From Streptomyces venezuelae (GTDB taxonomy: Bacteria > Actinomycetota > Actinomycetes > Streptomycetales > Streptomycetaceae): a stretch of DNA of 64,000 bases. Shown here in pieces: positions 26,896 through 37,229 of the stretch. Each line of letters starts with the position of its first letter. Within the stretch, counting starts at the first letter, position 1. The stretch lies in the NCBI RefSeq assembly GCF_008642375.1, contig NZ_CP029194.1, positions 1,798,001-1,862,000 on the forward strand. Reading direction: 5' to 3'. The position numbers and the translations under genes were made by a program. A model generated the notes under the pieces. That model made no database searches and was not told the DNA's origin. It was given only the letters and a program-made list of their open reading frames with translations.

Positions 26896-28497
26896 TCACC
26901 CGTTCCCGTACCGCTCCCGCAGCTCCACCTTCCGCACCTTGCCGCTGACCGTCATGGGGAACTCGCCGAGGATCTCCACCCTGCGCGGGATCTTGTAGTG
27001 GGCGAGCCGGTCGCGGCAGAAGGCGGTGATCTCCTCCAGGCCCGGCGGGTCGGCCGGGTCGCGGGGGATCACACAGGCCAGGATCTCCTCGCCGTACCGC
27101 GCGTCGGGCACGCCGACGACCTGGACGTCGGCGATCTTGGCGTGCCCGTAGAGGAACTCCTCGATCTCTCGCGGGTACACGTTCTCCCCGCCCCGGATGA
27201 TCATGTCCTTGATGCGGCCGACGATCTGGACGTAGCCGTCGTCCCGCATCACCGCCAGGTCTCCGGTGTGCATCCAGCGGCCCGCGTCGATCACCTCGGC
27301 GGTCTTCTCCGGCTCGTCCCAGTAGCCGAGCATCACGCTGTAGCCCCGGGTGCACAGCTCCCCCGCCGTGCCGCGCTCCACGGTGAGCCCGGTCGCCGGG
27401 TCGACGATCTTGACCTCGACGTGCGGCAGGACCCGGCCGACGGTGCCGGTACGGCGCTCCAGGTCGTCGTCGCGCCGGGTCTGGGTGGAGACGGGCGAGG
27501 TCTCGGTCATGCCGTAACAGATCGACACCTCCGCCATGTTCATCTCGGCGACGACCCGCTTCATCACCTCCACCGGGCACGGCGAGCCGGCCATGATCCC
27601 GGTGCGGAGGGAGGAGAGGTCGTACGTCGCGAAGTCGGGGAGGCCCAGCTCGGCGATGAACATCGTCGGCACCCCGTACAGCGAGGTGCAGCGCTCCTCC
27701 TGCACGGCCCTGAGGGTGGCCGCGGGCTCGAAGGACGGCGCGGGGATCACCATGCAGGCGCCGTGCGAGGTGGCGGCAAGATTGGCCATCACCATGCCGA
27801 AACAGTGATAGAAGGGCACGGGGATGCAGATCCGGTCCTGCTCGCTGTAGGCGATCATCTCCCCGACGAAGTAACCGTTGTTGAGGATGTTGTGGTGGGA
27901 GAGGGTGGCTCCCTTCGGGAAGCCGGTGGTCCCCGAGGTGTACTGGATGTTGACCGGTTCGTCGCAGGAGAGTGGCTCGGGTCGCAGGTCTCCCGCCGTG
28001 CGGGCGAGGAGCGTGTCCCAGGTCGGGTCGCCGAAGTGCACGACCTCCCTCAACCCGGGGCACTCCTCCCGCACTTCCTCGACCATGGCCCGGTAGTCGC
28101 TCGTCTTGTGGGCGAGCGAGGCGAAGAGCAGGGAGATGCCCGCCTGGTTGAGCACGTACGCCAACTCATGTGAACGGTAGGCGGGGTTGATGGTGACCAT
28201 GACCGCACCGATGCGGGCGGTGGCGTACTGGACGAGGACCCACTCGGCGCAGTTCACCGCCCAGATCCCCACCCGGTCACCCTTCCGGACGCCGCTGCCG
28301 AGCAGCGCCCCGGCCAACCGGTCGACGTCGGCGCCGAATTGGGCGTAGGTCCAGCGTCGGCCACTGGGGACGTCGACGAGCGCCTCCCGGTCGGGCCAGG
28401 CGGCGACGGCCCGGTCGAGGTTGGCGCCGACGGTGTCGCCGAGGAGGGCGCTGCCGGACACCCCGTGGGCGTAGGAGAGTTCAGCCGTCGCCGTCAT
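26896..28497 (-). CDS. Medium/long-chain acyl-CoA ligase (AMP-binding)
   Basis: A 533-aa ANL-superfamily acyl-CoA synthetase activating a carboxylic acid via the acyl-AMP. It has all core motifs: P-loop [16 protein letters not shown] (about 190), YGMTETSPV (about 335), [35 protein letters not shown], and the C-terminal catalytic Lys in TVSGKVRK. Similar to FadD-type enzymes for fatty or aromatic acids. It overlaps the upstream ligase by ATGA (28494-28497), so the pair is co-translated. Confidence 0.9.
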   Translation of the reverse strand: MTATAELSYAHGVSGSALLGDTVGANLDRAVAAWPDREALVDVPSGRRWTYAQFGADVDRLAGALLGSGVRKGDRVGIWAVNCAEWVLVQYATARIGAVMVTINPAYRSHELAYVLNQAGISLLFASLAHKTSDYRAMVEEVREECPGLREVVHFGDPTWDTLLARTAGDLRPEPLSCDEPVNIQYTSGTTGFPKGATLSHHNILNNGYFVGEMIAYSEQDRICIPVPFYHCFGMVMANLAATSHGACMVIPAPSFEPAATLRAVQEERCTSLYGVPTMFIAELGLPDFATYDLSSLRTGIMAGSPCPVEVMKRVVAEMNMAEVSICYGMTETSPVSTQTRRDDDLERRTGTVGRVLPHVEVKIVDPATGLTVERGTAGELCTRGYSVMLGYWDEPEKTAEVIDAGRWMHTGDLAVMRDDGYVQIVGRIKDMIIRGGENVYPREIEEFLYGHAKIADVQVVGVPDARYGEEILACVIPRDPADPPGLEEITAFCRDRLAHYKIPRRVEILGEFPMTVSGKVRKVELRERYGNG

Positions 28498-30179
28498 CCG
28501 AGGTCCCCTTCCACGTACTCCTTGCCGCCGCCCTCGGCGGTGAGCCGGCGCAGTTCGACCCGGCGGATCTTGCCGGAGACGGTCTTGGGCAGCTCGGCGA
28601 ACTCGATGCGCCGGATCCGCTTGTACGGGGCGAGGACGGCGCGCGAGTGGGCGAAGAGGGCCTTCGCGGTCTCCGCTCCCGGCTCCCAGCCCGCCGCGAG
28701 GACGACGTACGCCTTGGGAACGGCGAGCCGCAGCGGGTCCGGGGCGGGGACGACGGCCGCCTCGGCGACGGCCTCGTGCTCCAGGAGGGCGCTCTCCAGC
28801 TCGAAAGGGCTGATCTTGTAGTCGGAGGCCTTGAAGACGTCGTCGGCGCGCCCGATGTACGTGATGTACCCGTCCGCGTCCCGTGACCCGATGTCGCCGG
28901 TGCGGTAGTAGCCGCCCTCCATCGCCTCGGCCGTACGCTCCGGGTCCCCGTGGTAACCGGTCATGAGTCCCACCGGGTTGACGGACAGGTCGAGGCAGAT
29001 CTCGCCCTCCTCCACGTCCGCCCGGCCGGTCACCGGATCGACGAGCGTGACGCGGAAGCCGGGGCTCGGGCGGCCCATGGAGCCCTCCTTGAGACGCTGA
29101 CCGGGGCTGTTGGAGACCTGCACGGCGGTCTCCGTCTGGCCGAAGCCGTCCCGGATGGTGACGCCCCAGGCGCGCCGCACCGACTCGATGACCTCGGGAT
29201 TGAGGGGCTCGCCGGCGGCGACGACCTCGCGCGGCGGGGTCTTCAGCTGCCCGAGGTCGGCCTGGATCAGCATCCGCCACACGGTCGGCGGGGCGCAGAA
29301 GCTGGTGACGCCGTGCCGGTCCATCTCGCTCATCAGCCGGGCCGGGTCGAAGCGCGTGTAGTTGTGGATGAAGACGGTCGCCTCCGCGTTCCACGGCGCG
29401 AAGAGGTTGGACCAGGCGTGCTTGGCCCAGCCGGGCGAGGAGATGTTGAGGTGGACGTCCCCGGGCTTGAGGCCGATCCAGTACATCGTCGAGAGGTGGC
29501 CGACCGGGTACGAGGTGTGGGTCTGCTCGACGAGCTTCGGCCGGGCCGTCGTCCCGGAGGTGAAGTACAGCATCAGCGTGTCCCCGGCGAAGGTCACGCC
29601 GTCGGGCTCGAAGTCGGCCGACTCCTGGGCGGCGTGCTCGTAACCGAGCCACGTCACGCCGTCGCCGCCGATCGCGATCCGGGTGTAGTCGCCGGGGACC
29701 TCGTCGAACTTGGCGGTGTCCTCGGCGCGCACGAGAACATGACGGGCGCGGCCCCGCTCGACGCGGTCGCGGAGGTCGGCGGGGCCGAGGAGGGGGGTGG
29801 CGGGGATGACGACGGCGCGCAGCTTCATCGCGGCGAGCATGGTCTCCCACAGCTCGGCCTGGTTGCCGAGCATGACGATGATCCGGTCCCCGGCGCGGAC
29901 GCCCTGGGCGCGCAGCCAGTTCGCGACGCGGTTCGAGCGGGCGGACATCTCGGCGAAGCTCAGCTTCGTCTCGGAGCCGTCCTCCTCGACGATGTGCAGG
30001 GCGGTTCTGTCGTTGCCGGCGGCGATGACGTCGAACCATTCGAGCGCCCAGTTGAAACGGTCGGGCCGGGGCCAGGCGAAGCCCTCGTACGCCGTGTCGT
30101 AGTCCTCGCGATGGTGGAGCAGGAAGTCCCGGGCGGCCCGGAACCTCTCCGTCGCGCTGGTCGCGCTCGCTGCCGTCAT
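28494..30179 (-). CDS. Acyl-CoA synthetase, MACS-like (AMP-binding)
   Basis: A 561-aa AMP-forming ligase. Motifs: [17 protein letters not shown] (P-loop, about 205), [12 protein letters not shown] (about 345), [38 protein letters not shown], and Lys in [10 protein letters not shown]. It resembles medium-chain/benzoate-type acyl-CoA synthetases. The ATG at 30179 follows GAGGAGG. First gene of a two-ligase operon, divergent from the GAF-LuxR regulator. Confidence 0.9.
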   Translation of the reverse strand: MTAASATSATERFRAARDFLLHHREDYDTAYEGFAWPRPDRFNWALEWFDVIAAGNDRTALHIVEEDGSETKLSFAEMSARSNRVANWLRAQGVRAGDRIIVMLGNQAELWETMLAAMKLRAVVIPATPLLGPADLRDRVERGRARHVLVRAEDTAKFDEVPGDYTRIAIGGDGVTWLGYEHAAQESADFEPDGVTFAGDTLMLYFTSGTTARPKLVEQTHTSYPVGHLSTMYWIGLKPGDVHLNISSPGWAKHAWSNLFAPWNAEATVFIHNYTRFDPARLMSEMDRHGVTSFCAPPTVWRMLIQADLGQLKTPPREVVAAGEPLNPEVIESVRRAWGVTIRDGFGQTETAVQVSNSPGQRLKEGSMGRPSPGFRVTLVDPVTGRADVEEGEICLDLSVNPVGLMTGYHGDPERTAEAMEGGYYRTGDIGSRDADGYITYIGRADDVFKASDYKISPFELESALLEHEAVAEAAVVPAPDPLRLAVPKAYVVLAAGWEPGAETAKALFAHSRAVLAPYKRIRRIEFAELPKTVSGKIRRVELRRLTAEGGGKEYVEGDLG

Positions 30180-30295
30180 GTGTCCTCCTCGTTGCGGGAC
30201 CGGTCCCGGACATCGTGTAATCGGTGACCCAGGTCTCACTACCCCCGTTCGGGGGTGAACCAGCCGGCCATACAACGGACAACCGGGAGAGAACG
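30180..30295. promoter_or_regulatory. Divergent promoter region with palindrome
   Basis: 116 bp between the starts of the ligase operon and the LuxR-type gene. It contains an inverted repeat ACCCCCG-TT-CGGGGGT (30241-30256), a candidate operator for the adjacent regulator. Confidence 0.45.
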
Positions 30296-31129
30296 GTGCG
30301 CGAGCACGGCGAATCGGTGGAGCTGCGCGGCGCGCTGCTGCGGCTGCGCCGCACCACCGGTCTCCCGGTGGTTTTCGGGGGGCTGCTCCAGGACGGCCGC
30401 GCGCTGCGGATCGCCGAGCTGAGCGGGGCGGTGACCCCGGCGCTGCGCGGGCTCGCGATCACGGCCGGCTCGGGGCTCGGGGGCAAGTGCCTGGCCCTGT
30501 CGCGGCCGTGCGCGGTGACCGACTACCCCTCGGCCCGGCACATCACGCACGAGTACGACGCGCCGGTCTCCGCGGAGGGGCTGCGGTCCGTGATCGCCGT
30601 GCCGGTCGTGGTCCGCCGGAAGGTGCGCGGGGTGCTGTACGGGGCACTGCGCGACGCGCTGCCGATCGGCGAGCGGGTCTTCGACGCGGCGGTGGCGGCG
30701 GCCCGGGACGTGGAGCAGGCGCTCGCGGTGCGGGACGAGGTCCAGCGGCTGCCGGCCCCGCCGCCCTCGGTGCCGTCCTGGGAGGAGGTGCGGCAGGCGT
30801 ACGGGGAGCTGCGCGCGCTGGCTCCCCGGGTGCCGGACGCGGAGCTGCGGGAGCGGCTGCTCGTGGTGTGCGGACGCCTGGAGGCGGCCTCCGGCACGGC
30901 GGCGGCGCCGGCCTCGGGGCAGCCCGTGCCGGTGGTGTCGCTGACGCCGCGCGAGACGGACGTCCTGGCGGCGGTGGCCTCGGGGGCGACGAACGCGGCG
31001 GCGGCGCAGCGGCTCGGGCTGCGGCCGGAGACGGTGAAGGGCTATCTGCGCTCGGCGATGCGGAAGCTCGGGGCGCACACCCGCCTGGAGGCGGTCGTGG
31101 CGGCCCGCCGGGCAGGCGTACTGCCGTGA
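30296..31129 (+). CDS. GAF-LuxR family regulator
   Basis: A 277-aa regulator. The N-terminal about 150 aa form a GAF-like sensor ([22 protein letters not shown], then [22 protein letters not shown]). The C-terminal LuxR HTH is at about 213-270 ([37 protein letters not shown]). It probably controls the divergent acyl-CoA ligase pair in response to a small molecule, perhaps an acyl-CoA. The GTG at 30296 with GGGAGAG upstream was chosen over a farther GTG at 30224, which would put the palindrome inside the gene. Confidence 0.85.
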   Translation: MREHGESVELRGALLRLRRTTGLPVVFGGLLQDGRALRIAELSGAVTPALRGLAITAGSGLGGKCLALSRPCAVTDYPSARHITHEYDAPVSAEGLRSVIAVPVVVRRKVRGVLYGALRDALPIGERVFDAAVAAARDVEQALAVRDEVQRLPAPPPSVPSWEEVRQAYGELRALAPRVPDAELRERLLVVCGRLEAASGTAAAPASGQPVPVVSLTPRETDVLAAVASGATNAAAAQRLGLRPETVKGYLRSAMRKLGAHTRLEAVVAARRAGVLP

Positions 31130-31148
31130 GCCACGAGCAGGGCCCGGA

Positions 31149-31634
31149 TCAGCGGTAGTGGTCCCGGGCCTCCCGCTGCGGCCCGCGCAGCAGACAGCTG
31201 ACGGCCTCGTGCGCGCTCTCCCCCAGGAAGTAGGGACCGGTGTGGTGCAGGAGGAAGAAGCGCCCGGTCTCGTCGATGAGGAGCATGGACCCGTCGAAGG
31301 TCTCGTACCCGACGGGGAAGAGCCTCTGCCCGAGGTTCCCGGCGAGCTCGGCGACGTCCTCGGCGCTGTCCTCGTAGATCCAGTGCGGGGTGAAGCCGAC
31401 GGCGTCCGCGGGCGTACCGGGGATCTCCAGGCGCAGCCCGCCGAACTCCCGGACGAAGTCCCGGGCGGCGGGGAACGGTTCGACCGGATGGCCCTCCGCG
31501 GCGAACCGGTCGGTCACGAACCCGAGCAGCGCGGGCAGCCGGGCGCCGATGTCCCGGCCCGGGACCCAGCCGGCCCCGGCGAGGACGGCCTCGACCTCCC
31601 GCGCGGTCATGCGGGGCGTCATGCGGGGCGTCAC
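31149..31634 (-). CDS. SUKH-3-like (immunity-type) domain protein
   Basis: About 161 aa, a single-domain protein with the SUKH-3 pattern: GWVPGRDIGARLPALLGFV, AARDFVREFGGLRLE, GFTPHWIYEDSAEDVAELAGNLGQRLFPVGYETFDGSMLLIDETGRFFLLHHTGPYFLGES. SUKH proteins often neutralise polymorphic toxins, but many Streptomyces copies are orphans; no toxin gene is adjacent here. GTG at 31634 overlaps the upstream stop as GTGA; ATGs at 31622 and 31610 are alternatives in a small MTPR duplication. Confidence 0.8.
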   Translation of the reverse strand: MTPRMTPRMTAREVEAVLAGAGWVPGRDIGARLPALLGFVTDRFAAEGHPVEPFPAARDFVREFGGLRLEIPGTPADAVGFTPHWIYEDSAEDVAELAGNLGQRLFPVGYETFDGSMLLIDETGRFFLLHHTGPYFLGESAHEAVSCLLRGPQREARDHYR

Positions 31635-32851
31635 GCGGGCTTCTCGCTCGGCTCCTGGTGGACGATGTCGCACGAGGTGCCCGGCGGCGTCATGATCCGG
31701 AGGGTCCGCTCGGCCTCGGCGGCGAGCTCGGCGCGCTGGGCCCGCGTCACGGGCGCGAAGGGCTCGACGGTGAGGGTGGTGGCGCCGTCCTTGGCCTCGT
31801 CGAGGTGCCAGAGCCCCGCGAGGAGGCCGTCGAGGAGGAAGACGGAGAAGGCACGGTTGCCCTGCCAGGTGCGGGAGCGGATCTCGGGGGTGACGACCCG
31901 GGTGCGGTCGGCGTGCGACAGGAGCAGGTTGTCGAACTCGGGCAGGAACCGGGGCGGGGCGGGGGTGTCCTCGTCGGGGCGGGGCGCGTCGGGGAGGTCG
32001 AAGAGCTCGGTGCCGCGCTCGTCCTGGAAGACGAGGAGCCGGGGCCGGAGGCGCTCGAAGGCCTCGCCGAGGCGGGTCAGACCGCACCAGGTCTGCATGT
32101 CCTTGACGGAGGCGGGCCCGAAGGCGCGGAGATAACGCAGCACGGCGGCGTCACGGTCGACGCTCTCCGCGCATTCCGCGCTCTCCGCACTTTCCGCACT
32201 TCCCGCCTCCTTGCTCGCTGCCTTCCTCCCCTTGGTCGCCTCGCTCACCTTCGGGACCGCGTCCCCGAACCACACGTCGGTGGTGGTGAGGGCGACCTGC
32301 CCACCACGCCCCCACAGACCGCGCGGGGTGACCTGGACGAGCGGGAGGAGGCAGCGGGCGGCGAGGGACAGGGACTGCGGGTCGGCGTGGGGCCACTCCT
32401 TGAGAAGCTCCTCGCGGAGCTGCTTGGGGGTGCGGGGCCGTTCCTCGACGAGCTCGCGGGAGAGCGCGGCGAGCCGCTCCAGATCGACACCGTCGAGGCC
32501 CTTGCGGGCGACGAAGATGGCGAGCTCCCGGTCGATGGCCCCCGGCTGCACGAGCCGGCGCAGGGCGACGGCGTCCTGGGCCGTGTGGGTGTGGACGGTG
32601 GAGCGCATGGTGACGATGCGGGCGACGGCGCGGGACTCCATGAGGTCGGACAGCTGCTCGGGCCGGAACCCGTCGAGGCGGGCGGCGAGCGCGTAGTACG
32701 GGGGCTTGGTGTTCTGCGCCTGGAGGCCGAGGAGATGGGCCACGGCGTCCTCGACACCGAGCGGGGCGCGGCGGAGGAGGAGCTGACGGTCGAGGGTGGC
32801 GCGGTTCAGGGCGCGGCGGCTGAGGACCGGGTGCTTCGTCGTGGAGGCCAT
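31631..32851 (-). CDS. Winged-helix AlkZ-like DNA glycosylase family protein
   Basis: A 406-aa HTH_42/AlkZ-like protein. The catalytic-type QxQ motif is present in LLGLQAQNTKPPYYALAARL (about residue 45), followed by MRSTVHTHTAQDA and a C-terminal LPEFDNLLLSHADRTRVV segment typical of the family. Relatives remove bulky alkyl adducts or interstrand cross-links, often as self-resistance beside genotoxic natural products. An unusual Ser-Ala-Glu repeat (AESAESAECAES) is inserted near residue 220, with matching simple-sequence DNA at 32160-32210. It is coupled by GTGA to the SUKH-3-like gene. Confidence 0.83.
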   Translation of the reverse strand: MASTTKHPVLSRRALNRATLDRQLLLRRAPLGVEDAVAHLLGLQAQNTKPPYYALAARLDGFRPEQLSDLMESRAVARIVTMRSTVHTHTAQDAVALRRLVQPGAIDRELAIFVARKGLDGVDLERLAALSRELVEERPRTPKQLREELLKEWPHADPQSLSLAARCLLPLVQVTPRGLWGRGGQVALTTTDVWFGDAVPKVSEATKGRKAASKEAGSAESAESAECAESVDRDAAVLRYLRAFGPASVKDMQTWCGLTRLGEAFERLRPRLLVFQDERGTELFDLPDAPRPDEDTPAPPRFLPEFDNLLLSHADRTRVVTPEIRSRTWQGNRAFSVFLLDGLLAGLWHLDEAKDGATTLTVEPFAPVTRAQRAELAAEAERTLRIMTPPGTSCDIVHQEPSEKPA

Positions 32852-33048
32852 ACGAGGACGCTACTGCTCCTTGCGGACAGATTCGGTCCGCAAGGAGCGG
32901 GAAGTCGAAGGGAAGCCGCGGGAAAAGGCCGCGGGGAAAGTCGATGCCGGAAAGCATCACGAGCCACAGCACCAACCACAAACTGCCAGATACCATACGC
33001 AAAGCCCCACACTGCCCGCCCGTCCCCACCCGAAAGGCGAAAGATCCG

Positions 33049-34155
33049 GTGCCCGAACGTCGTCCCCGCGCGGCCTGGCGCCGCCATCCGGAACCGGAAC
33101 CCGAGCCCGCGTCGACGCCGCACTCCACCGACCGGCCGGGCGTGGTGCAGGCGAGCCTCTACCGCGACGGCCGACGGGTCTCCTCCCCCGCCACGCTCGC
33201 GGACACGTTCCGTCAGCTGCGCGAGCACCCCGACGGCATGGCATGGATCGGCCTGCAACGCCCGACGGAGGCTGAACTCCACTCCCTGGCCGCGGAGTTC
33301 GACCTGCACGAGCTGGCGGTGGAGGACGCCCTGGAGGCCCACCAGCGCCCCAAGCTGGAGCGGTACGGCGACACCCTCTTCGTGGTCCTGCGCGCCGCCC
33401 GCTATCTCGACGCCCAGGAGGAGGTCGAGTTCGGCGAGCTCCACATCTTCGTGGGCCCGGACTTCCTGATCACGGTCCGCCACGGCGCGGCCCCGGACCT
33501 CTCCACGGTCCGCCACCGCATGGAGGGGAACCCGGACCTCCTCGCTCTCGGCCCGGAAGCGGTCCTGTACGCGATCCTCGACGCGGTGGTCGACGGCTAC
33601 GCCCCGGTGGTGGCGGGCGTCCAGAACGACATCGACGAGATCGAGACGGAGGTCTTCGGCGGCGACCCGGCGGTCTCCCGCCGCATCTACGAACTCTCCC
33701 GGGAAATGGTCGAGTTCCAGCGCGCCACCCGCCCCTTGGTGGGCATGCTCCACGGCCTGATGGCGGGCTTCGCCAAGTACGGCACGGACGAGGAACTCCA
33801 GCGCTACCTCCGCGACGTCGCCGACCACGTCACCCACACCAGCGAACGCGTGGACGGCTTCCGTCAGGCCCTCACGGACATCCTCACGGTCAACGCGACC
33901 CTGGTCACCCAACAACAGAACGCCGAGATGCGCGCGTTGGCGGAAGCCGGCTTCGAGCAGAACGAGGAGATCAAGAAGATCTCAGCCTGGGCGGCCATTC
34001 TCTTTGCACCCACACTCGTTGGAACTATCTACGGTATGAACTTCGAGTCCATGCCTGAGTTGGGTTGGAGCCTCGGATACCCCTTCGCGGTCGGCTTGAT
34101 GGGGATGGTCTGCGTCAGTTTGTACGTGATTTTCAAGCGACGGGATTGGCTCTAG
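33049..34155 (+). CDS. corA: CorA-family Mg2+/Co2+ transporter with replaced 3' end
   Basis: A 368-aa inner-membrane divalent-cation channel: long N-terminal cytosolic domain, stalk helix and two C-terminal transmembrane helices linked by the signature YGMNF. Start taken at GTG 33049 (weak AAAGG upstream); ATG 32944 is an alternative. From about 33980 the codons change abruptly from almost all G/C-ending to frequent T/A-ending ones (TCA, ATT, TTT, ACT, GGA, TTG, AGT) although the protein stays CorA-like to the terminal FKRRDWL. A second CorA tail in host-style codons lies at 57902-57997, 24 kb away. The end of this gene was probably supplied by an element that integrated here, which restored an intact reading frame. 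Confidence 0.9.
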   Translation: MPERRPRAAWRRHPEPEPEPASTPHSTDRPGVVQASLYRDGRRVSSPATLADTFRQLREHPDGMAWIGLQRPTEAELHSLAAEFDLHELAVEDALEAHQRPKLERYGDTLFVVLRAARYLDAQEEVEFGELHIFVGPDFLITVRHGAAPDLSTVRHRMEGNPDLLALGPEAVLYAILDAVVDGYAPVVAGVQNDIDEIETEVFGGDPAVSRRIYELSREMVEFQRATRPLVGMLHGLMAGFAKYGTDEELQRYLRDVADHVTHTSERVDGFRQALTDILTVNATLVTQQQNAEMRALAEAGFEQNEEIKKISAWAAILFAPTLVGTIYGMNFESMPELGWSLGYPFAVGLMGMVCVSLYVIFKRRDWL

Positions 34156-34650
34156 AGTCGGCCGACTCCGGTCGAGCAGCGTGCATGGTTTGCGTCTGCA
34201 CCTCCCACACGAGCGCCCAATCCGGGCTCCGAGGAGTCCCTGGGGGGAAGTGATGCGGGTGATCTCGTCCACCTGCCTCCAGCAAGCCCCTGACCAGGAC
34301 TTTTACCCTCCTGTAGGCGCTGGGGAGAATCCGGGGAGAATCGGCTGACGACACAGCTCCTGCGTCTGCGGCTTCGTCCCCATCCTGCTTCCTGCTCAAC
34401 ATCTCGCCGGTCGCCCCTCGCCGCCCCCCAACAGATGGCAGACAGTGACACTGGGTTCTGAGCGGAGCCACACGTCCGCCCCCTCTCCACCGTCCTGCCC
34501 ATGGTCGGGACGTCGGTCTCCGAGCACACGGAAGCCGAGCGTCTCGCACACAGCCTCCCGAACGAGGAGATCGGCCCGCACGGAAGATCACCGTTGACGA
34601 TCTCCCTCGAGCAGCTTGACTTGATACAGCAGCCTCGGGGCAGCGGCGGC
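34156..34650. other. 495-bp gene-free left junction of the island
   Basis: No convincing gene. Composition is lower in G+C than its surroundings. It contains two GGGGAGAATC repeats (34322-34342). Long minus-strand frames here show no family motif; decayed integrase-module DNA is possible but unproven. Confidence 0.45.
34322..34342. repeat. GGGGAGAATC direct repeats, left end
   Basis: Two copies (34322-34331, 34333-34342) lie 11 bp apart in tandem, about 170 bp inside the corA stop. The same 10-mer occurs twice at the right end in the same orientation. Confidence 0.75.
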
Positions 34651-35952
34651 TCACTCCGTCCACTCGGCCTCCGGGGGGAGCTCCTTGAGCCTGCCCACCG
34701 GCGAGAAGGCCACCAGGAGCAGGGAGATCGTGAAGCCCACCGCGGTGACAAGGAGAGCCGCGCGCAGGCCGATCAGGTCACCGAGCCAGCCACCCATCAG
34801 TGCGCCCACGGGCATGGTCCCCCAGGTGAGGAAGCGCAGAGCCGCGTTGGTGCGGCCGAGCATTCGGGAAGGGGTGACGGTCTGGGTGAGGGTGGAGAGG
34901 TGGATGTTGCCGATGGTGGTGCCGATACCGCCCAGCAGGAAGGAACCCAGCAGCACGGCGAGGACGAGCGCGGTGGGCCCACCCGCCAGTGGGACGAGTG
35001 CCTGGGAGAGCGAGCCGAGACCGAAGCCGACGACGATGGCGCGTCCCGGCCCATGGCGGCGCGCCACCTTGACTGCAAGGACCGCGCCGATCAGGGAGCC
35101 GACTGCCCCTGTGGCCAGCACCAGCCCCAACGTGCCGCTGGGCCGGCCGAGTTCCCGGACGACGAAGAGGGGCAACAAGGTCTGCATGGCCATGAAGAAC
35201 AGGTTGTTGAAGCCCGCCCGGAAGGCCGAGACTCGCAGGTAGGGGTTTCGGGCGACGAACCGCAGTGAGCCCGCGATCTCCCTCAGCATCGGTTTTCCGG
35301 CGGTGGCCGGCCGGTCCTCGCGTGTCCGCACGGCGACCAGCGCGAGCGCGGAGAGCAGGTGGATCGCGGCCCCCACGACCATCGTGACCGGCAACGAGGC
35401 CAGCTGGACCAGTACCCCACCGAGGCCCGGACCCGCGATGCGGGCCACCGAACCGCTGCCCTGGATCCGGCTGTTGCCTTCGGCGAGTCGGTCCTTGCCG
35501 ATGAGCGAGGGGAGGTAGGCGGAGGAGGACAGGTCGTAGAGGACGGCGAGGAGACCCATCGCGAAGCCCGCGACGTACAGGACACCGAGCGTGAGCGTAT
35601 CGAGCCAGAAGAGCAGGGGCACGAGCGTCAGCAGGACCGCCCGCACGAGGTTGGTGCCGATCAGGAAGGGCCGTGGCCTCAGCCGGTCCACCCACACCCC
35701 GGCGAACAGCGTGAACAGCAGGTACGGCACGAACTGGGCACCGTTGAGAAGGCCCGCCTGGGAGGAGGTCGCATTCAGTTCGACGACGGCGAGCAGCGGC
35801 AAAACCAGCGCGCTCACCTGGACGCCGACCCGCGCCGCGCTCTCCCCCAACCAGTAGGAGACGAAGTCTCGGTGTCGCCACAGGCTCGGCTCGGGAGGGC
35901 CCTCGGGAGGCTTCCCGGAAGTGGCGTCCTCCGTCACCTCCGGCCGGCTCAC
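34651..35952 (-). CDS. MFS exporter of the biosynthetic cluster
   Basis: A 433-aa transporter with about 12 transmembrane helices (LWRHRDFVSYWLGESAARVGVQ start, FAGVWVDRLRPRPFL loop between helices 2 and 3), of the enterobactin-exporter-like type. Last gene of the leftward operon; its GTG overlaps the upstream ATP-grasp stop (GTGA). The likely role is export of the cluster product and self-protection (inference). Confidence 0.88.
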   Translation of the reverse strand: MSRPEVTEDATSGKPPEGPPEPSLWRHRDFVSYWLGESAARVGVQVSALVLPLLAVVELNATSSQAGLLNGAQFVPYLLFTLFAGVWVDRLRPRPFLIGTNLVRAVLLTLVPLLFWLDTLTLGVLYVAGFAMGLLAVLYDLSSSAYLPSLIGKDRLAEGNSRIQGSGSVARIAGPGLGGVLVQLASLPVTMVVGAAIHLLSALALVAVRTREDRPATAGKPMLREIAGSLRFVARNPYLRVSAFRAGFNNLFFMAMQTLLPLFVVRELGRPSGTLGLVLATGAVGSLIGAVLAVKVARRHGPGRAIVVGFGLGSLSQALVPLAGGPTALVLAVLLGSFLLGGIGTTIGNIHLSTLTQTVTPSRMLGRTNAALRFLTWGTMPVGALMGGWLGDLIGLRAALLVTAVGFTISLLLVAFSPVGRLKELPPEAEWTE

Positions 35953-37229
35953 GCGACCCCTCCGACACCGGCCACGTCACCGATCTCGTACACCCGGTCG
36001 GCGAGTGCGCGGACGGTCCGCACGTCCCTGTCGAGGACCGCGCTGTCCTCGTGAGTGAGGAAGACCCGCAGTGGGCTGGAGAGCAGGTCGGTGGTGGGGC
36101 GCATCCGGTCCCCCGGAGCGAGCTTCGGGGCGACCGCGTGGACCGAGGGGAGGCCCTCGATCCGGCGTATGGTCTCGGTGTCCACCCGCGTGACGACGCC
36201 GGATCGTTCGGTGGCCGTGTTGCAGACCACGGCGGGACGGAGTCGCCGGTAGACCCGGGCTGCCCAACGCGCGTGGAACTCCTCGGGGGCGAGGTAGGCC
36301 AGCGCCGTGAGCGCGGCCTGGTCGTGGCCGAGGCAGAGCCGGTGCAGTCCTGGGTTCATGTTGCCGTTCATCCGGGCCCCGATCTCCACCAGAGCGGGGC
36401 CCCGCGGGGTGACGATGACCTCCGCGTGTGCGGAGCCGTGCCGGATCCCCAGCGCGTCGAGGACGGTGCCGACGTAGTCGAGGAGCGCAGGCACCGGCTC
36501 CTCGTCCGGGGCCAGCAGCGTGTCCCGGTCGTAGACCGGGCGACCGGCCACCAGGCGCTTGTGGTAGCGCCACACCCCGCAGAAGAAGTGGGCACCGTCG
36601 CGACTGACGGTGTCCACGATGTACTCCGTGCCCTCCAGGTAGGACTGGACGAGGACCTCGGCGGGGGGCCGCCCGTAGACGTCCGGGCCGGCGAGGACGG
36701 TGGCCGCCGCGGCCTCGATCTCGGCTTCGGTCCGGCAGACGCGCACCCGGTCGGTGCCGGCGGACGCGACCGGCTTGACGACCACCGGCTGATCGGCGTC
36801 CGGACCTGATTCCTTGCGCCAGCGGATCAGGTCGGCGGGGTCGGCGGAGCGGAACTGGCGGGCGCAGTGCAGCCCGCGGGCTCGCAGCCGCTCCCCCATG
36901 ACGTACTTGTCCCAACGAGCAGCGGAAAGCGCGGTTCCGTTGGTCGGCAGACCGAGTTCTTCGCTGAGCCGGTCGGCGAGGGCCACGCCGGAGTCCTGAC
37001 CGGCGATGACGAATCCGGGCGCGAGGGCACGGAGGCGTGCCAGGGTGGCAACCCCGTCGTGGACGATGTTCTCGGCGAAGCGGGCCAGGTCCGGGCCGGG
37101 CAGCGCGGTGGAGACCGTCCTTCCGGCCTGGACGTGTACCAGCCGCACTCCGTGGGCCGCGAAGGCCGCGGGCAGCAGGTTGCCGGTGGTGTACGCGTCC
37201 ACGACGACTCCGGTGACCGGCCCGGTCAT
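35949..37229 (-). CDS. ATP-grasp ligase (BacD-like carboxylate-amine ligase)
   Basis: A 426-aa ATP-grasp enzyme forming an amide or peptide bond through an acyl-phosphate. It has the nucleotide-binding Lys strand VVVKPVASAGTDRVRVC (about 148-164), the lid ELVQSYLEGTEY-like segment LVQSYLEGTEYIVDTVS, and the Mg2+ ligands in ALVEIGARMNGN (about 293). This arrangement matches L-amino-acid ligases and other ATP-grasp_4 members. ATGA overlap with the circularly permuted-like ATP-grasp gene upstream and GTGA overlap with the exporter downstream. Substrate unknown. Confidence 0.87.
   Translation of the reverse strand: MTGPVTGVVVDAYTTGNLLPAAFAAHGVRLVHVQAGRTVSTALPGPDLARFAENIVHDGVATLARLRALAPGFVIAGQDSGVALADRLSEELGLPTNGTALSAARWDKYVMGERLRARGLHCARQFRSADPADLIRWRKESGPDADQPVVVKPVASAGTDRVRVCRTEAEIEAAAATVLAGPDVYGRPPAEVLVQSYLEGTEYIVDTVSRDGAHFFCGVWRYHKRLVAGRPVYDRDTLLAPDEEPVPALLDYVGTVLDALGIRHGSAHAEVIVTPRGPALVEIGARMNGNMNPGLHRLCLGHDQAALTALAYLAPEEFHARWAARVYRRLRPAVVCNTATERSGVVTRVDTETIRRIEGLPSVHAVAPKLAPGDRMRPTTDLLSSPLRVFLTHEDSAVLDRDVRTVRALADRVYEIGDVAGVGGVA

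Noticed and set aside
34133..34663. A 176-aa minus-strand frame at the left junction, considered as an integrase 3' remnant
   Set aside because: No tyrosine-recombinase motifs (Arg, His-x-x-Arg, Tyr) are visible; it overlaps the corA stop and has mixed codon use.
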